Assembly (NCBI GenBank): GCA_963662155.1
Contig: OY759274.1
Span: 23,922,622-23,986,621, forward strand
DNA from: Lamellibrachia columna
Taxonomy: Eukaryota > Annelida > Polychaeta > Sabellida > Siboglinidae
Direction: 5' to 3'
DNA length: 64,000 nt
The notes beneath the pieces are model-generated. The model did no database searches. It had not been told where the DNA came from and saw only the letters and a program-made list of their open reading frames with translations. The position numbers were made by a program, and so were the translations under genes. The stretch's first letter is position 1. Each line of letters opens with the position of its first letter. Shown piece by piece: positions 1-11,800 of the stretch.

Positions 1-168
1 CGTGTTGAAATATTGAGTACATACTTATTGTATCATATATATATGCATCCACTCTTCTATGTGTTGACACATTGAGTACACACTTATAATATCATATATA
101 TGCATCCAATCTTCTATATGTTGAAACATTGAGTACACACTTGTTACTTTTTCTTTTCTTCACAATTT

Positions 169-391
169 AGATGCAAGACAGGCCGAGGCAGACGAGTTGG
201 ACCTGAAAGACGGAGAATCCTACTTTGTCATTCTGCGAGTGACCAACAAACTCGGCTTTGTCTACACTGTCCACTTTAATGGTGTCACAGTTAAGTTGGA
301 ACCACTGTTGACCGGTAACGTCCGGGAAGGTGATATTGTTAGGACTGACCTCAATTATCAGTCTTCTGTCACAAGTCTGTCAGCTAATTGA
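169..391 (+). CDS. Lone exon of a large extracellular repeat protein, possibly a relic
   Basis: An acceptor (tttctcttcacaatttag type, ending at 170) opens a frame that runs to TGA at 389-391, about 73 residues. It contains DGESYFVILRVTNKLG, then SNGVTV-like and EPLLTGNVREGDIV, ending YQSSVTSLSAN. From memory, this matches a beta-sandwich repeat found in very large extracellular proteins of amphioxus and molluscs, where the text continues LSANW. Here the Trp position is TGA and what follows does not resemble the family, so this is either a terminal exon or a broken relic. No partner exon is visible; the rest of the gene would lie left of the window. Confidence 0.5.
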
Positions 392-1430
392 ACCAAAGAA
401 TGATGACAGTGGTTCAGTGATTAGCAGCAGGTGTTTCAAGTGTATAGTCAGGGTCTTTTGATTGATTATATTTTAACTAATCATTCACTATAAGTGTCAC
501 TATAATAATACAAAATAGTTCTTTGACAGTATTACATTTAGGCATGGGGATTTACTGTCAGAACTACCTCAATGAAAGTATGCAAGTTTGGAATTCCACA
601 TTAAGGAAGAAAACATTATGCATGATGTTGAACATACATTGACATTACCACAAAGAAATACTTAAAGCCAATGCAACAGTGAATCGAACACACAGTCGAC
701 AACACATATTTCAAGTAAAGACAGCGAGATCAGCGACTTAAAATTAATGTTCATAGTAGTTGAGGGCTCTGTGCCAGCTATACCTCCTCATAAATTTCTT
801 CGTTCTCAATGCCCAAATAAAAGACGAGTACAGCTGAAATGTTTTACAGATTGTGTGACTGTTAATATCGTTGTATATAAAGACATTAGACAATGTCCAC
901 AAAGCCTCACCCCTGTAGTTGCATAATCTGTCTTGGAAAGGAAAGCATGCTGTGTGTCTGTGGCTGTAGCAGTGCTAATTATTGTTTGCTTAGAGGGTGG
1001 ATTAGCACCTGACCAGGGCTCTGTGTACTCTAAGGGTCTCCAACCAGACTGCAAACTGGTACAGTATTAAACAATTGTAGCCCAGACTGTCTCACTTGAG
1101 TCAACATACTGAATTGGTAACAACTAGCACAAGCTCTAAGTAAGTGGACTTTAACTCAGGGCTTCTGACTTGAAAAGATACTTGCTCTGGAAGACAAGTT
1201 TGTGTGGCTTCACTGCATTCAGAAAGGGAATAGCTCAAACACAAACGATGTTGTAAAATATTTGACTGTCAGGCTGTCTGGTGTCAATACAGCTACACAA
1301 GTGTGCGCACTTTGTGCTTTTGTATTAAAAAACATACAAAACTTTGTTGATCTCGATGCTTGTAAACAATTATTTGTGTTAAATTCATATAAATCAGCGA
1401 TTAAAAAATCGGAAGTAAAAAAAAAATCAT
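392..1430. other. No gene seen
   Basis: AT-rich sequence. Short frames at 806-1054 (-) and 1202-1432 (+) have no splice context or recognisable family and are treated as chance. Confidence 0.6.
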
Positions 1431-1504
1431 AAATCAATGATTTTTTTGGAGTGATTTAAATCATGATTTAAATCAATGATTTAAATCAAATGATTTAAAT
1501 CAAA
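1431..1504. repeat. Clustered GATTTAAATC palindromes
   Basis: The 10-bp palindrome gatttaaatc recurs four to five times within about 70 bases, joined by tgatttaaatca spacers. Such clusters are common at ends of some DNA transposons; no partner end was found. Confidence 0.7.
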
Positions 1505-2149
1505 CAACCCTGACCCTATCTGACTGAATGTTTTGCCCTTTTTGGGGCGATAACAGCAGCTCACGGCCATTTGTCTACACTCAAATATGGACGGGTTAGT
1601 GCTATAAACACCCCAAAAGTAGTTAAGTATTAGTTAAGTGCAGTAAACACCTAGAATCACCGTAAATTGGATGATCGTAGCATGGAAACTGAGGTTCTGC
1701 CAAGTTGATGTATACTGGTTGATGCTGTTTTTTTGCTAAACTAAGAATATACCATTTTTACAAACATTATACATTTGCCCCAGAGATAAACATTCTAAAT
1801 CACTAACAATTATATCATTAAGTGAGTGCAAACAAATTGTTAGAACTGTTGTTTGGAGTTAAATACTAATGATTATCAAACGAGAAAAAAACGTTTCACA
1901 AGAAGGCCCCATGGCGCAAAATTGCTATGCATGTTCGTAAGTCTCCCTGTATCTTAACCAGTGTATGACAAGATGCAATGCATTGAATATATAGACATAA
2001 CAGGGCCGTTATTAACTTTTGTGGGACAATTATTACGAATTGTAAAACATTGGGAGCCATTGCAAGAACTTTGAACTGCACCAGATAACTACCTACCCAT
2101 CCATGAGATGTGTGCTGCACAGGGACCTGCACAATGTCATTCACTTCCC

Positions 2150-2575
2150 TTCCTTCGCAGCCTTAATGGATGAGATACAACCAGCTATTCATGCTTTACT
2201 GGTAAGAAGGTGTGGCTGAATTGCAGCGAGACAACAGACATCTTTGCATTGGAGAACTTCGCCACTGAAGACCAGGATCACATCATGCCAGAGTACAAGT
2301 TTCTGAACAACAAGTCAACGCTGCTGAAGTTGATACCACCAACATAATATGCTGTTCTTCTGCATTTGACACATGCAGCTTATGCAACTATGATAGATAA
2401 GAGTGTTCATGCCTGCAAGCCCATCATCCCACCGTATGAAGAATATGGGTGGGTTATGGATATTGGCAAGCTTGTCCCAGTGGCATCAACACAACATACC
2501 TGCCCACTGCAGATGACCGAGACCATATCATGTGGATGTACCAAAGGATGCAACAGGAACTGTTCATGCACCAAG
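2150..2575 (+). pseudogene. Fragment of transposon-associated Cys-rich protein
   Basis: Broken frames on + read KKVWLNCSETTDIFALENFA at about 2208-2265, then, after an in-frame TAA near 2346, EEYGWVMDIGKLVPVAS and ISCGCTKGCNRNCSCTK (to about 2574). The order 'YGW...PV....CxCxxGCxxxCxCxK' is a conserved tail of an uncharacterised protein found in many copies in invertebrate genomes, usually near retroelements. The internal stop and lack of a start mark it as a relic. The family assignment is from memory and its function is unknown to me. Confidence 0.45.
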
Positions 2576-2735
2576 TATATAGCATGTTACATACATACCT
2601 CCATGTCTACTTGCACCATAAATCTGTATTTAGCCCTCTACGTATAGGCCCAACGTGGACAGAAAGAAATGACCAAAGCTTCTACTGGGGTCGATTCCCA
2701 TACATTTGTGACGAGTAACAATTTGCCACATTTAC

Positions 2736-2882
2736 CTGCCCCAGTGACTGACCCAATATCCACGGTATAGTTCCCGGATGTTCCGTTCCTTCCTTCAGTT
2801 TTGATGCTGTTTAGAATAGCATCAAGTGTCTCAGATGCTTTGTGTTTCTCTACGACCACCTTGTAATCCACCACAATGCTGC
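2736..2882 (-). CDS. Exon: SEA-like C-terminal half
   Basis: Acceptor tcag at 2883-2886, donor GTAAAT at 2735. The 147-bp exon is phase 1 to phase 1. It reads GSIVVDYKVVVEKHKASETL, then a second half ending NYTVDIGSVTGA. In SEA domains autoproteolysis occurs at G/SVVV within such a segment; the half before the cleavage site is not seen here, so this may be a degenerate domain. Confidence 0.6.
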
Positions 2883-5800
2883 CTGACCTAAAGAACCAAT
2901 TCTACATCAAAATATCCACATGCACATTAAAAAACAGACAACATTTATTAAAGTTGCTTGCGTGATTAAATTTTTCCCTCATATCGCTTCAGGTTCATTT
3001 CACACAAAAATTAACCAATCTAACATCAACCAAGATGTGCTAGCTCTTTTGTGAAAATTTTATTTATTTAATTGTAATGAAATCACTGGACAAACTATTA
3101 AACTAATTTTTATTCAGCCAAACTGAAATTCAATGGAAAAACAGTAAAAAGGGCTATGTGTACCGCAAGTTACCCGATGTGAAGAATATCTAAGTCAATT
3201 CTTTCATTAATTTTTACCAAATATATGCACTCTATTTGACTGTGCCTATTACTTAATCTATTCACACATTACACATTTGAACGTGAACGAACCTGATTCA
3301 CAATGGGCTAAATGAACTGTTGAGGCAGGTTCAAGGGGAGACATGGCTTCTCTATGTGATTTAATTTACATAGTTAGTGCAATGTTTTATGCCCAAACTG
3401 CAGAGTGGGTCTTACTGATCAAAACATATACCTGAAGTTTTTCTGTCAGATCCATTTCCATGGCAACAAACAAAATATGAAGGAACTATAGCCCATGTAA
3501 AATATAACACTTAAAAAAGTAATGGCTATTTTATAATAATACTTTCAGTCACCATTTGTTTAAAAAAATTCCTACATTATGAATATTTTTCTTCTGAATT
3601 TTCAAAGTTATGATATTCTAAATGCAAAATTTATCAACACATTTTTATACACTACAAATAACCTTAAATCAATGTATGTAGAGGTGGGCTACAGACAGCC
3701 TTATGTCAATGTATGTAGAGGTGGGCTACAGACAGCCTTATGATAATGTATGTAGAGATGGGCTACAGACAACGAAGACGAGATGAAAGAAAAATCAAAA
3801 GGCAGCTTTATGTGCTGATGAAATAATTGTAAATGTGATCTTACCAACAGTTGTTGTTGTTGTTTGGTTGTTACCACAGCAACAAGACTTGACCTGAGGC
3901 ATAAGATGCCCCATGAGGTCAAGGATGACAGTCAGCGACTCCGTCTGACTGCCCGGGGTGACACCTGGTGTTGTGGTCAGAGTCGGAATTGCTGGACCTA
4001 GAATGACAAACACATCACGAAGTTGGCTGACACCATGACGACAGGAGACTTCTACAGATGACAAAATGATTGAGAAACATCAAATGACACTCTCACATCA
4101 ACATTAGGTGTTCACACATGATTGTTCGGTGATGACAGTCACATCAACATCAGCTGATGACACTATCACATGAATGTCACTTGATGACACTGTCACATCA
4201 ACAATAGCTGATGACATTGTCACATGACTGTTGGGTGATGACATTGTCATGTGAATGTCGGATGAAGAAATTGTCACATGAATGTGGGGTGATGACATTG
4301 TCACATGAATGTCGAGTGATATATTGTCTCAGGAATGTCGATATGGTTACAGCATTAAAATAATATGTAGTTGCGGACTGTCTTAGTGTAAAAAATGTTG
4401 AATCAACATCACATTTTTTAGCATCATATAATAAAAGAAAGCCTTACTGTTTTTTTTTATATATTCCAAAAGCCTACGCAAGAATATTTTTATATTTCCT
4501 TAGAACAAAATCTCAAGAGCAGTAGTATAAACATGATCATCAAAAGGAAATGATAAAATGACTCAAATACAGTTGCTAGCATTCTATAATGATAAAAGGG
4601 TAAGTTGATCAAACAAACGACCATTGATGATCAAGTACTATTCTACAGATTAGAAGCCAAGGAATTCAAAAAAATTTACAGTGATGCTGGACAGCCATTC
4701 AACCAGAAACAACAGCGTACATGGTTACCTCCCTGACTGATGAAATTATTACGAATAAGAAGAATCTTACCATCATTATTTGGTGGTGTAGTCGACGTTG
4801 AGTTTTTGGGTTTATCGCAACCACAGCAGTTCTGGAGTTTTGGTAGAAGATCATCCATGATATCAAGAACAGAGGAAAGTATCTCTGACCGGTCACTGGG
4901 GTGGCTGGAGTCACACTTGTTGACACGCCTGGAGTGGTCACCACAGCGGTGCTTTTCGCCGTAGTAGTTGTTGTGATCCCTGGACTGGTTACTACAGTGG
5001 TACTCTTCACCGTGCTCTTCGTCGGAGTAGTAGTAGCAGTAGTAGTAGTTGTTGTTGGTCTCAGTGAGTTATCAGGGTCTAAAGTTGTAGTCAGACCCAC
5101 TGCTGGTGTTTGATCGACCGGTGGCTTTGTTCCGACTAAAACGAGACATGCAAAACTAAGGAGCAGTTCCCAATTGTGGATGTTTTCCTATTTGTACAAA
5201 ACATGCTAATTCTCAGAACCCTGCCCCTCCCCGAATAAGTACTTTAAAATGTTGATAAGATTCCAGATTGTAAAGCAATAGTAGTTCCGTAATAGTTCAC
5301 CACATGGCGCTGCATGACACATGACGCAATGGTGGTCATATTTCACATGCTACTGACATTAATTTTAATTAGTACGCATGCCTTGATGCCAGCCCCCCCC
5401 CATTAGTACACTCTATGTTAATAGGTGAATGTCAACAATTGTGAACTGTCTCTACCCGGTAATACAATTCATGCTACAAATATTGTTTTATTCCCTATTT
5501 AGCTGTTTTCAACCTCTATGGTTGTAAATCAAATAAACTTTTATATAGACTTTGTGAAGCCATCTACACCTGACTTATTAAAATTATATAGATTTATTAT
5601 TATGTAAAGATTTTTATGAAACCATTTATATATGAAGCTTGTATGCCGTATGAATGACAGTTCATACAGTATGAATGCTTCATGAAAATGGCATCCTGGA
5701 GAACCCCATAGCAAACAAATCTAAACTATTCTATAGATGTGTATATCTTTCTATAGAATTCTACAGAGCATAGCAAAAATTCTACGGAATATTTTATAAA

Positions 5801-8800
5801 ATTCTACAGATTTTTTTGCTAAGGGACTGCATGAACAGTAAAGTGACACAGCGATAGTGACTCACTGTCGACAGGATTGGCAGGCAGATATTTGTTGCAG
5901 CCATAGCCCTGGCAGCAGTACACGCAGTACGACTGGTCATTCTGTCCTGGACAGTTATTCACATTGCCAGCTGCATTGTTCTCACAAGCCTGTAGCTGCT
6001 TACATCCTTTCATGATGTGAGCCATACCATTGCTGTGTCGCAGCTCCGACTGACAGGACTCCTGCAAGTGACGAAGGTTGGGTAAAGGTAAGTTCTTATA
6101 TAGGTCGGTATCCAGTCTGTATGACCGTTCAAAGCACTTTACATTTCACCCCCTGACAGACCTGTTCATTCCAACACCAATTGGACTTCTCTGGGAAGCA
6201 TTCAGCCTCAATGCAATTACTGCACAAAGACTATATTATGATATTCTAACCACAATGCCACCGCACCCCACATGAAATAGTTCAGTTATATACGGTGAAT
6301 TCAGAACTGAACCAACAGCCTGGTGGTAACAGAGATACATAAGACCGCAAATGAACCCATACACGATTATCTATTCCTGATGGTTTACCTCGCACACTAA
6401 GGAGCTCGCTCATATGGATGCAATGTTTTGAACTGAGGGTCACAAACATATCCCGTAATACAAAAAATCTTGTTCAAAATTAACAAAATCATAAGGAATT
6501 TCCCTCACACCCATAAGACCATCAACTTTAGGAAAATTTCTATGATTTATGGGTAAATTGTAGGAGTTGACAAATATGATGTGGAAACAGAGGAGGGTGT
6601 AAATGGATAATGCACCTCATAACTTTCACATTCCACCAGGTCTCCTTCATTGCATTCCTCATTTGTAGCTGCGCTGTTGCACGTGTAACACCATTGTCCT
6701 GTTTGTTCTACAACACATTGCTCTCATTTAAGCCATGTAAGGCATTGCTGTGATAACAGTGCACACAAATCAGTTCAGTCTTGACTGCATGTGCACACTT
6801 ACCCACACACGCATGCATGCGGGCAGTTGTTTTGATAGCTCACAATGAAATCATAATCACAATGCACATATATAAACTATCCTTACAGCATCAATGCAGG
6901 TCAAATAACTAAACCAATACAAAAATAATAAAACATAGTTATTAAAAAAGGTTCAGTATGATCTATGAAGAGAGTTATAGGAGCTACATGCACCAAGATC
7001 GATACGTTCGGTTTCACATCAAAAGGTCAAGTATTATATATAAAAACTAATTTGTATCAGCTCCTTCAACTAAATTTTTTTTGCTTTTCTCTTTTCAGAA
7101 TCATTTCTTGATAAATAAAACCTATAGATCAAGTATCCACTACAAATTGCCAGCTCATTTGTTCATATGTGTAATTTAGTTTTGAAGAAATCATCGGATA
7201 AACTACTAAATTATTTTCAACTGGGCCCAGTCGAAATTGTGCAAAAAATGTAATTCTTTTGATGATTTTTAACAAAAGTACACACTCTTATTAAATCAAT
7301 TCCATGTGTTATTAAAAAAAAAAAATTTCATTTAATAAAATATTTTTTTTATATTTTTAACAAAAGTACCCACTCTTTTTTTAAATCAATTCCACGTTAT
7401 TTAAAGTATTCACACAATACATACAGTGTATTTGAGCATAAACGAAACTGATTTGCGATGGGCTAAATCAATTCAGGAGGGAGTATTAAGCATATGATAT
7501 ATCGGGTAGGATTATAAATATTTGACAATAATATTAAATTACTCTGTTCACATGAAAACAAGTCAGTATGAACTCGATCCTATCATTTGATCTTTCAAAT
7601 GTTAAATAATTGTTACAATTAACATAAAACGACTACTGGAATGAGTTGTACGTTTAATGGTTACAAACCGCACCTGTTTCTGATTTGTCCAGAGGAGTGG
7701 TGCTCTTTGATGTATCAATGGTGCTTTTTGTCGTCACCACTGACACTGACGAATCATTCGCTTTGATTTTATCCTGACAGCAACATGACTCAACTTCTGC
7801 GATCATGTTGTCAACATTGTCGAGGAGCCATTGCAAGGATACGGTTTGGGCAGACGGTGTTGGGGGCACAGCAGGGGGAGTGGGAGGGGTGCTTGGTGCC
7901 GTTGCATCACATTCCGATCCCGTGCAACACCCCGTAACGATGTCTGACATTGTCCGATCAAACAGCTCCAAGTCCACTGTTGACACACTCGTTGCATCCA
8001 CTAAAAAATTCATTAAATAATTTAAATGACAATTTTGAATAAAGGCATCCTTTTGTTGTTACTGATCAGTTGTCCCTCAGTTGCTTTAACTTACCTAACT
8101 ACCACATTTCAAGAACAAAGTATGTTTTTAGAGTTGTGTTCAAGTATGACAACTAGTTGACAATGGTTTATGGTGCAAAATCCCAGAGAGGTTGAGTTGG
8201 TGGCTAGAGGATAAATCTTAGAGCACTAAAATTTTTCCCAGATCACAATATATATAAGCATCATACCTTATGATAGTCAAGTTGGCTACTGTACTGATAT
8301 CAACAAATTTCCCTGTTGATAGTTACCCTCTAATTTCAATATAATGTGGTAAAATATTATAATCAGTAAATGAGTTTATCTAAAAAAAAATTAGAGAATA
8401 CTGTATTGTGTTGCTAGTCCTGAGAAATCTGAAGAAACATGTAGAATTGTTTACTTTTAAGTAACTCTGTAATACGCACAGTTGGTTATATGATTTTTTA
8501 ATAAAATCATCGATAGAAATGACTTTGATCATTAGAACGCATAACTTGAGAAAAGTGAATATCCTTAGGTTATAGCATTATGTAGACCCAGAAGCCTTTT
8601 TCGTCAAATTTCAAATGGGTCCAGTGGAACATAATTTAATTGTTTGTCCAATGATTCCATCAAAAGTAAATAACAAATTTGTACAAACAAACTAGCCTGT
8701 CATTGTCTATATTAGATAGGTTTTACTTTTCAAGAAATGAGAATGAAGCGAGATGAGCGAAAAAAATCAAACTGAGGGGGAGTTTTAAGTAAAAGATAAC

Positions 8801-11800
8801 CATTTTGCATCTGAATCAAGGACCAACTGAACTGTGCATGTTCATGATTGCCTAAGGCTAAGCCTAAGGCCTAGGCACTTATCCTGCTTCTAGGGTGTTA
8901 GCTTCAACCCTGATGTATGCACATATCAATAACAATAACATGTGCCATGATGGCATGATGAGGTTATAAAATTATATCTTCCACAAGGATAGGAATGTGT
9001 TCCGAAAGATTACCTAAAAAAATTCAAATTCAAGATCTAGTGCAGACGTTCATAATATGCTCAAATCACGAATACGGTACACAAGGGATCGCCAGTAGAT
9101 ATTATCTACTCAATCTTAGATTTTCAGAAAGCTTTTGACAAAAAGTGCCACATCAAAGATTACTAATTAAATTAAAAGCTCATGGTATCGGGGATGGCAT
9201 AACTGACTGGATAGAACAATGGCTGGCTGACAGAAGACAGCGTGTTGTAGTAGATGGGGAGGTTTCAAAGTGGAAATCAGTTTTGAGTGGGGTAGCACAA
9301 GGATCAATATTAGGACCTTTATTATTCTTAATATATATCAATGCCACAATGGCAATGACTTGGTCTTGGACGACAATATAACGAGCAACGTACTGGAATT
9401 TGCGGATGAAACAAATTTTTTTTAGAAAAGTTAACACTGATGGTGCTAAACAACATTTACAAAACGATCTAGACAAATTAGTTAAATGGTCTGAAAACGA
9501 CATGTTTCTTCAGATTTTTTTTTAATGGCATATTCTATTAAGTAGGCCGAAAACTACACCAACCAGTATACTATACTATATACGGTGTAGTGTTTGACCT
9601 ACTGGTAATCGTTTACTTAACTGGCCTAAATTATTACGGCTTTATGCCGACGGTTTTTACAGCATTTTTGTACCTGAATGCGTTCCTTACATCATTCCGC
9701 ATATGTTCCAGTAAAAAAAGTTCATATATTATTTTTAAATATTGTGTTTTAGGCCACTTTTAATCAGTTTTACACATCAAAACAGCGGAACCGATTGCAT
9801 GATAAACATGGCGCGTGTGCGATTTGCGCATTAGTCACGCCTCGGTGCCATCAGAACCGCGAAGGCGATGTTTGCGTGTACTGGGCATAAAAAAAATTAA
9901 GAGAAAAAAATTTAGAAAATATAGGCTCTAAAAAATTTTCAAACGAAGAAATTCTACAAAAAAAATTCAAACATTCTCCACAGTTTTCATATTAAACGCA
10001 ACATTTGTAGAGCGCATACAATCACTTGTAACGTAATATTTCATATTTTATTTATTTAAATATTTGATGTTGCAAATATTATTTGTATGAAAATTGTGGT
10101 CGATATTAGATGTTATGCGCATGCGCAACTACAAGGGGCCATCTCATTGCATGTCATTGTAAATATAATTTAATTTAAAAGAATGCATGGGTTAAATTAT
10201 CTGTCGTTTGGTGAGCAAAGGTTGTTTTTGTAATTAAAACATACTGATGATATTGCATGTCATGCGCATCTTTAAAGGGACAATTCATTGTATGTCATTG
10301 TTAATATAATTAAATTTAAAAGAACGCAGGGGTTAAATTATCTGTCGTTTGGTGAACAAAGGTTTTTTTTTATTATGCTGATATTGCATGTCTGGTTTCC
10401 TTCTGATTGGGAGGAGTATTGTTGGGAGGGATGGAGGGAGGGAGGTATTCGGTGTTGTCCGTTTTCGGAGCAATATCCTGCGGAGAAATCGTTATGTAAT
10501 ACCAGTGATTAATGGGAAGAAGAAGATATAGCTCAGAAACAATTTTAATTGTTCATATTAAATAACATTAATTACTTTCTCATAATACACGTGAATTAAA
10601 AGCATCCTTTCATTGCGCATACACACATTCAACAAAATATATAACATTAATTTACATATTAATAATTAATTAATCCACGTGCTACACTATTGTAACTGCT
10701 AGTGTGATTTTGACGTGTAATAAATAAAACACAACAGTTTACAGTTATTTAGCTTTCTTAGAGGGATGGAGTCGTCATAGAGTATTCAGTATCCTTGCCA
10801 CAATAATTACGTAAAAACAGAAATGTATTATTATCATTATGGGACTACATAACTTTTCATTATCATTACAAGCCATCATTGTCAATTTCATTATCATTAC
10901 CATCAATGGCCAGTTATATGTAAAGAACTTCATATTGTAAAAGTTTCTTATATTTATTTGAATGAAAATGTTGCAAAGTAACAATGGTGTTTTAAAGCTG
11001 TCTGCTGGTGTAACTCATACTGCTGCTTGGTGGGTTTATTGATACAGATGTTAAAGACAGTAAGCTTACCCCTGGTCTGGAACCCACATCAGTGAAGTGA
11101 CCACCAACGAATGAATGGCGTCAATTAAAAGCCTGTCCCCATCAGGAGGCTAGTTTGAAAAGGACAGTTAGGTGCGGACTCTTGATAAGCCCATGGTGTC
11201 CTTGTCTGCTTGCCATATGGGCCTTTGCCTTGGATGGCAATCTTGTTAAATATTGTTACAAATGGAGTACGGACATAACTCCTCACGGACAAAACCCCTA
11301 CCGATCGTTATTATTTTGACCTTGCTGTAATGCAACATAATTTGTCTGCATCTTGTTTATTTAAAATAATTCAGTCACGTACATGTTGACACTTCATATG
11401 TATTGAATAGGAGAAATACCAGTGATGTGGCTAATTGCTTATAAGATGATCTTTACACTTTTTATTATACAAAATTAGTAGACCTAGCATCACATCACAA
11501 CATACATTTATTTTGTCCGGAGATGGTAATGTAGGTATACAGACACACCTACTCCGGATATAATTCCCCTACCTAAATGGAACTAGGACTAAAAAACTTC
11601 CTCACATAACTACAAAAAAATACAACATGCGGTATATGTAATAACCTTTATTTGCATTGTAAAAAATTAGTTACACATCTTTATTGTGGTAGGAGGGGTG
11701 AGTGCTGAGTACGAGTACACCACCTGTACCATGGCTAATCCGGCACAGGCTTTATACAATTTTCCTGTTATTGTTGTTCCGATTAACGCTTTGTATATAT

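Noticed and set aside
4104..4304. Minus frame of 66 codons in the Ly6/SEA-like gene
   Set aside because: Entirely within a minisatellite and not spliced.
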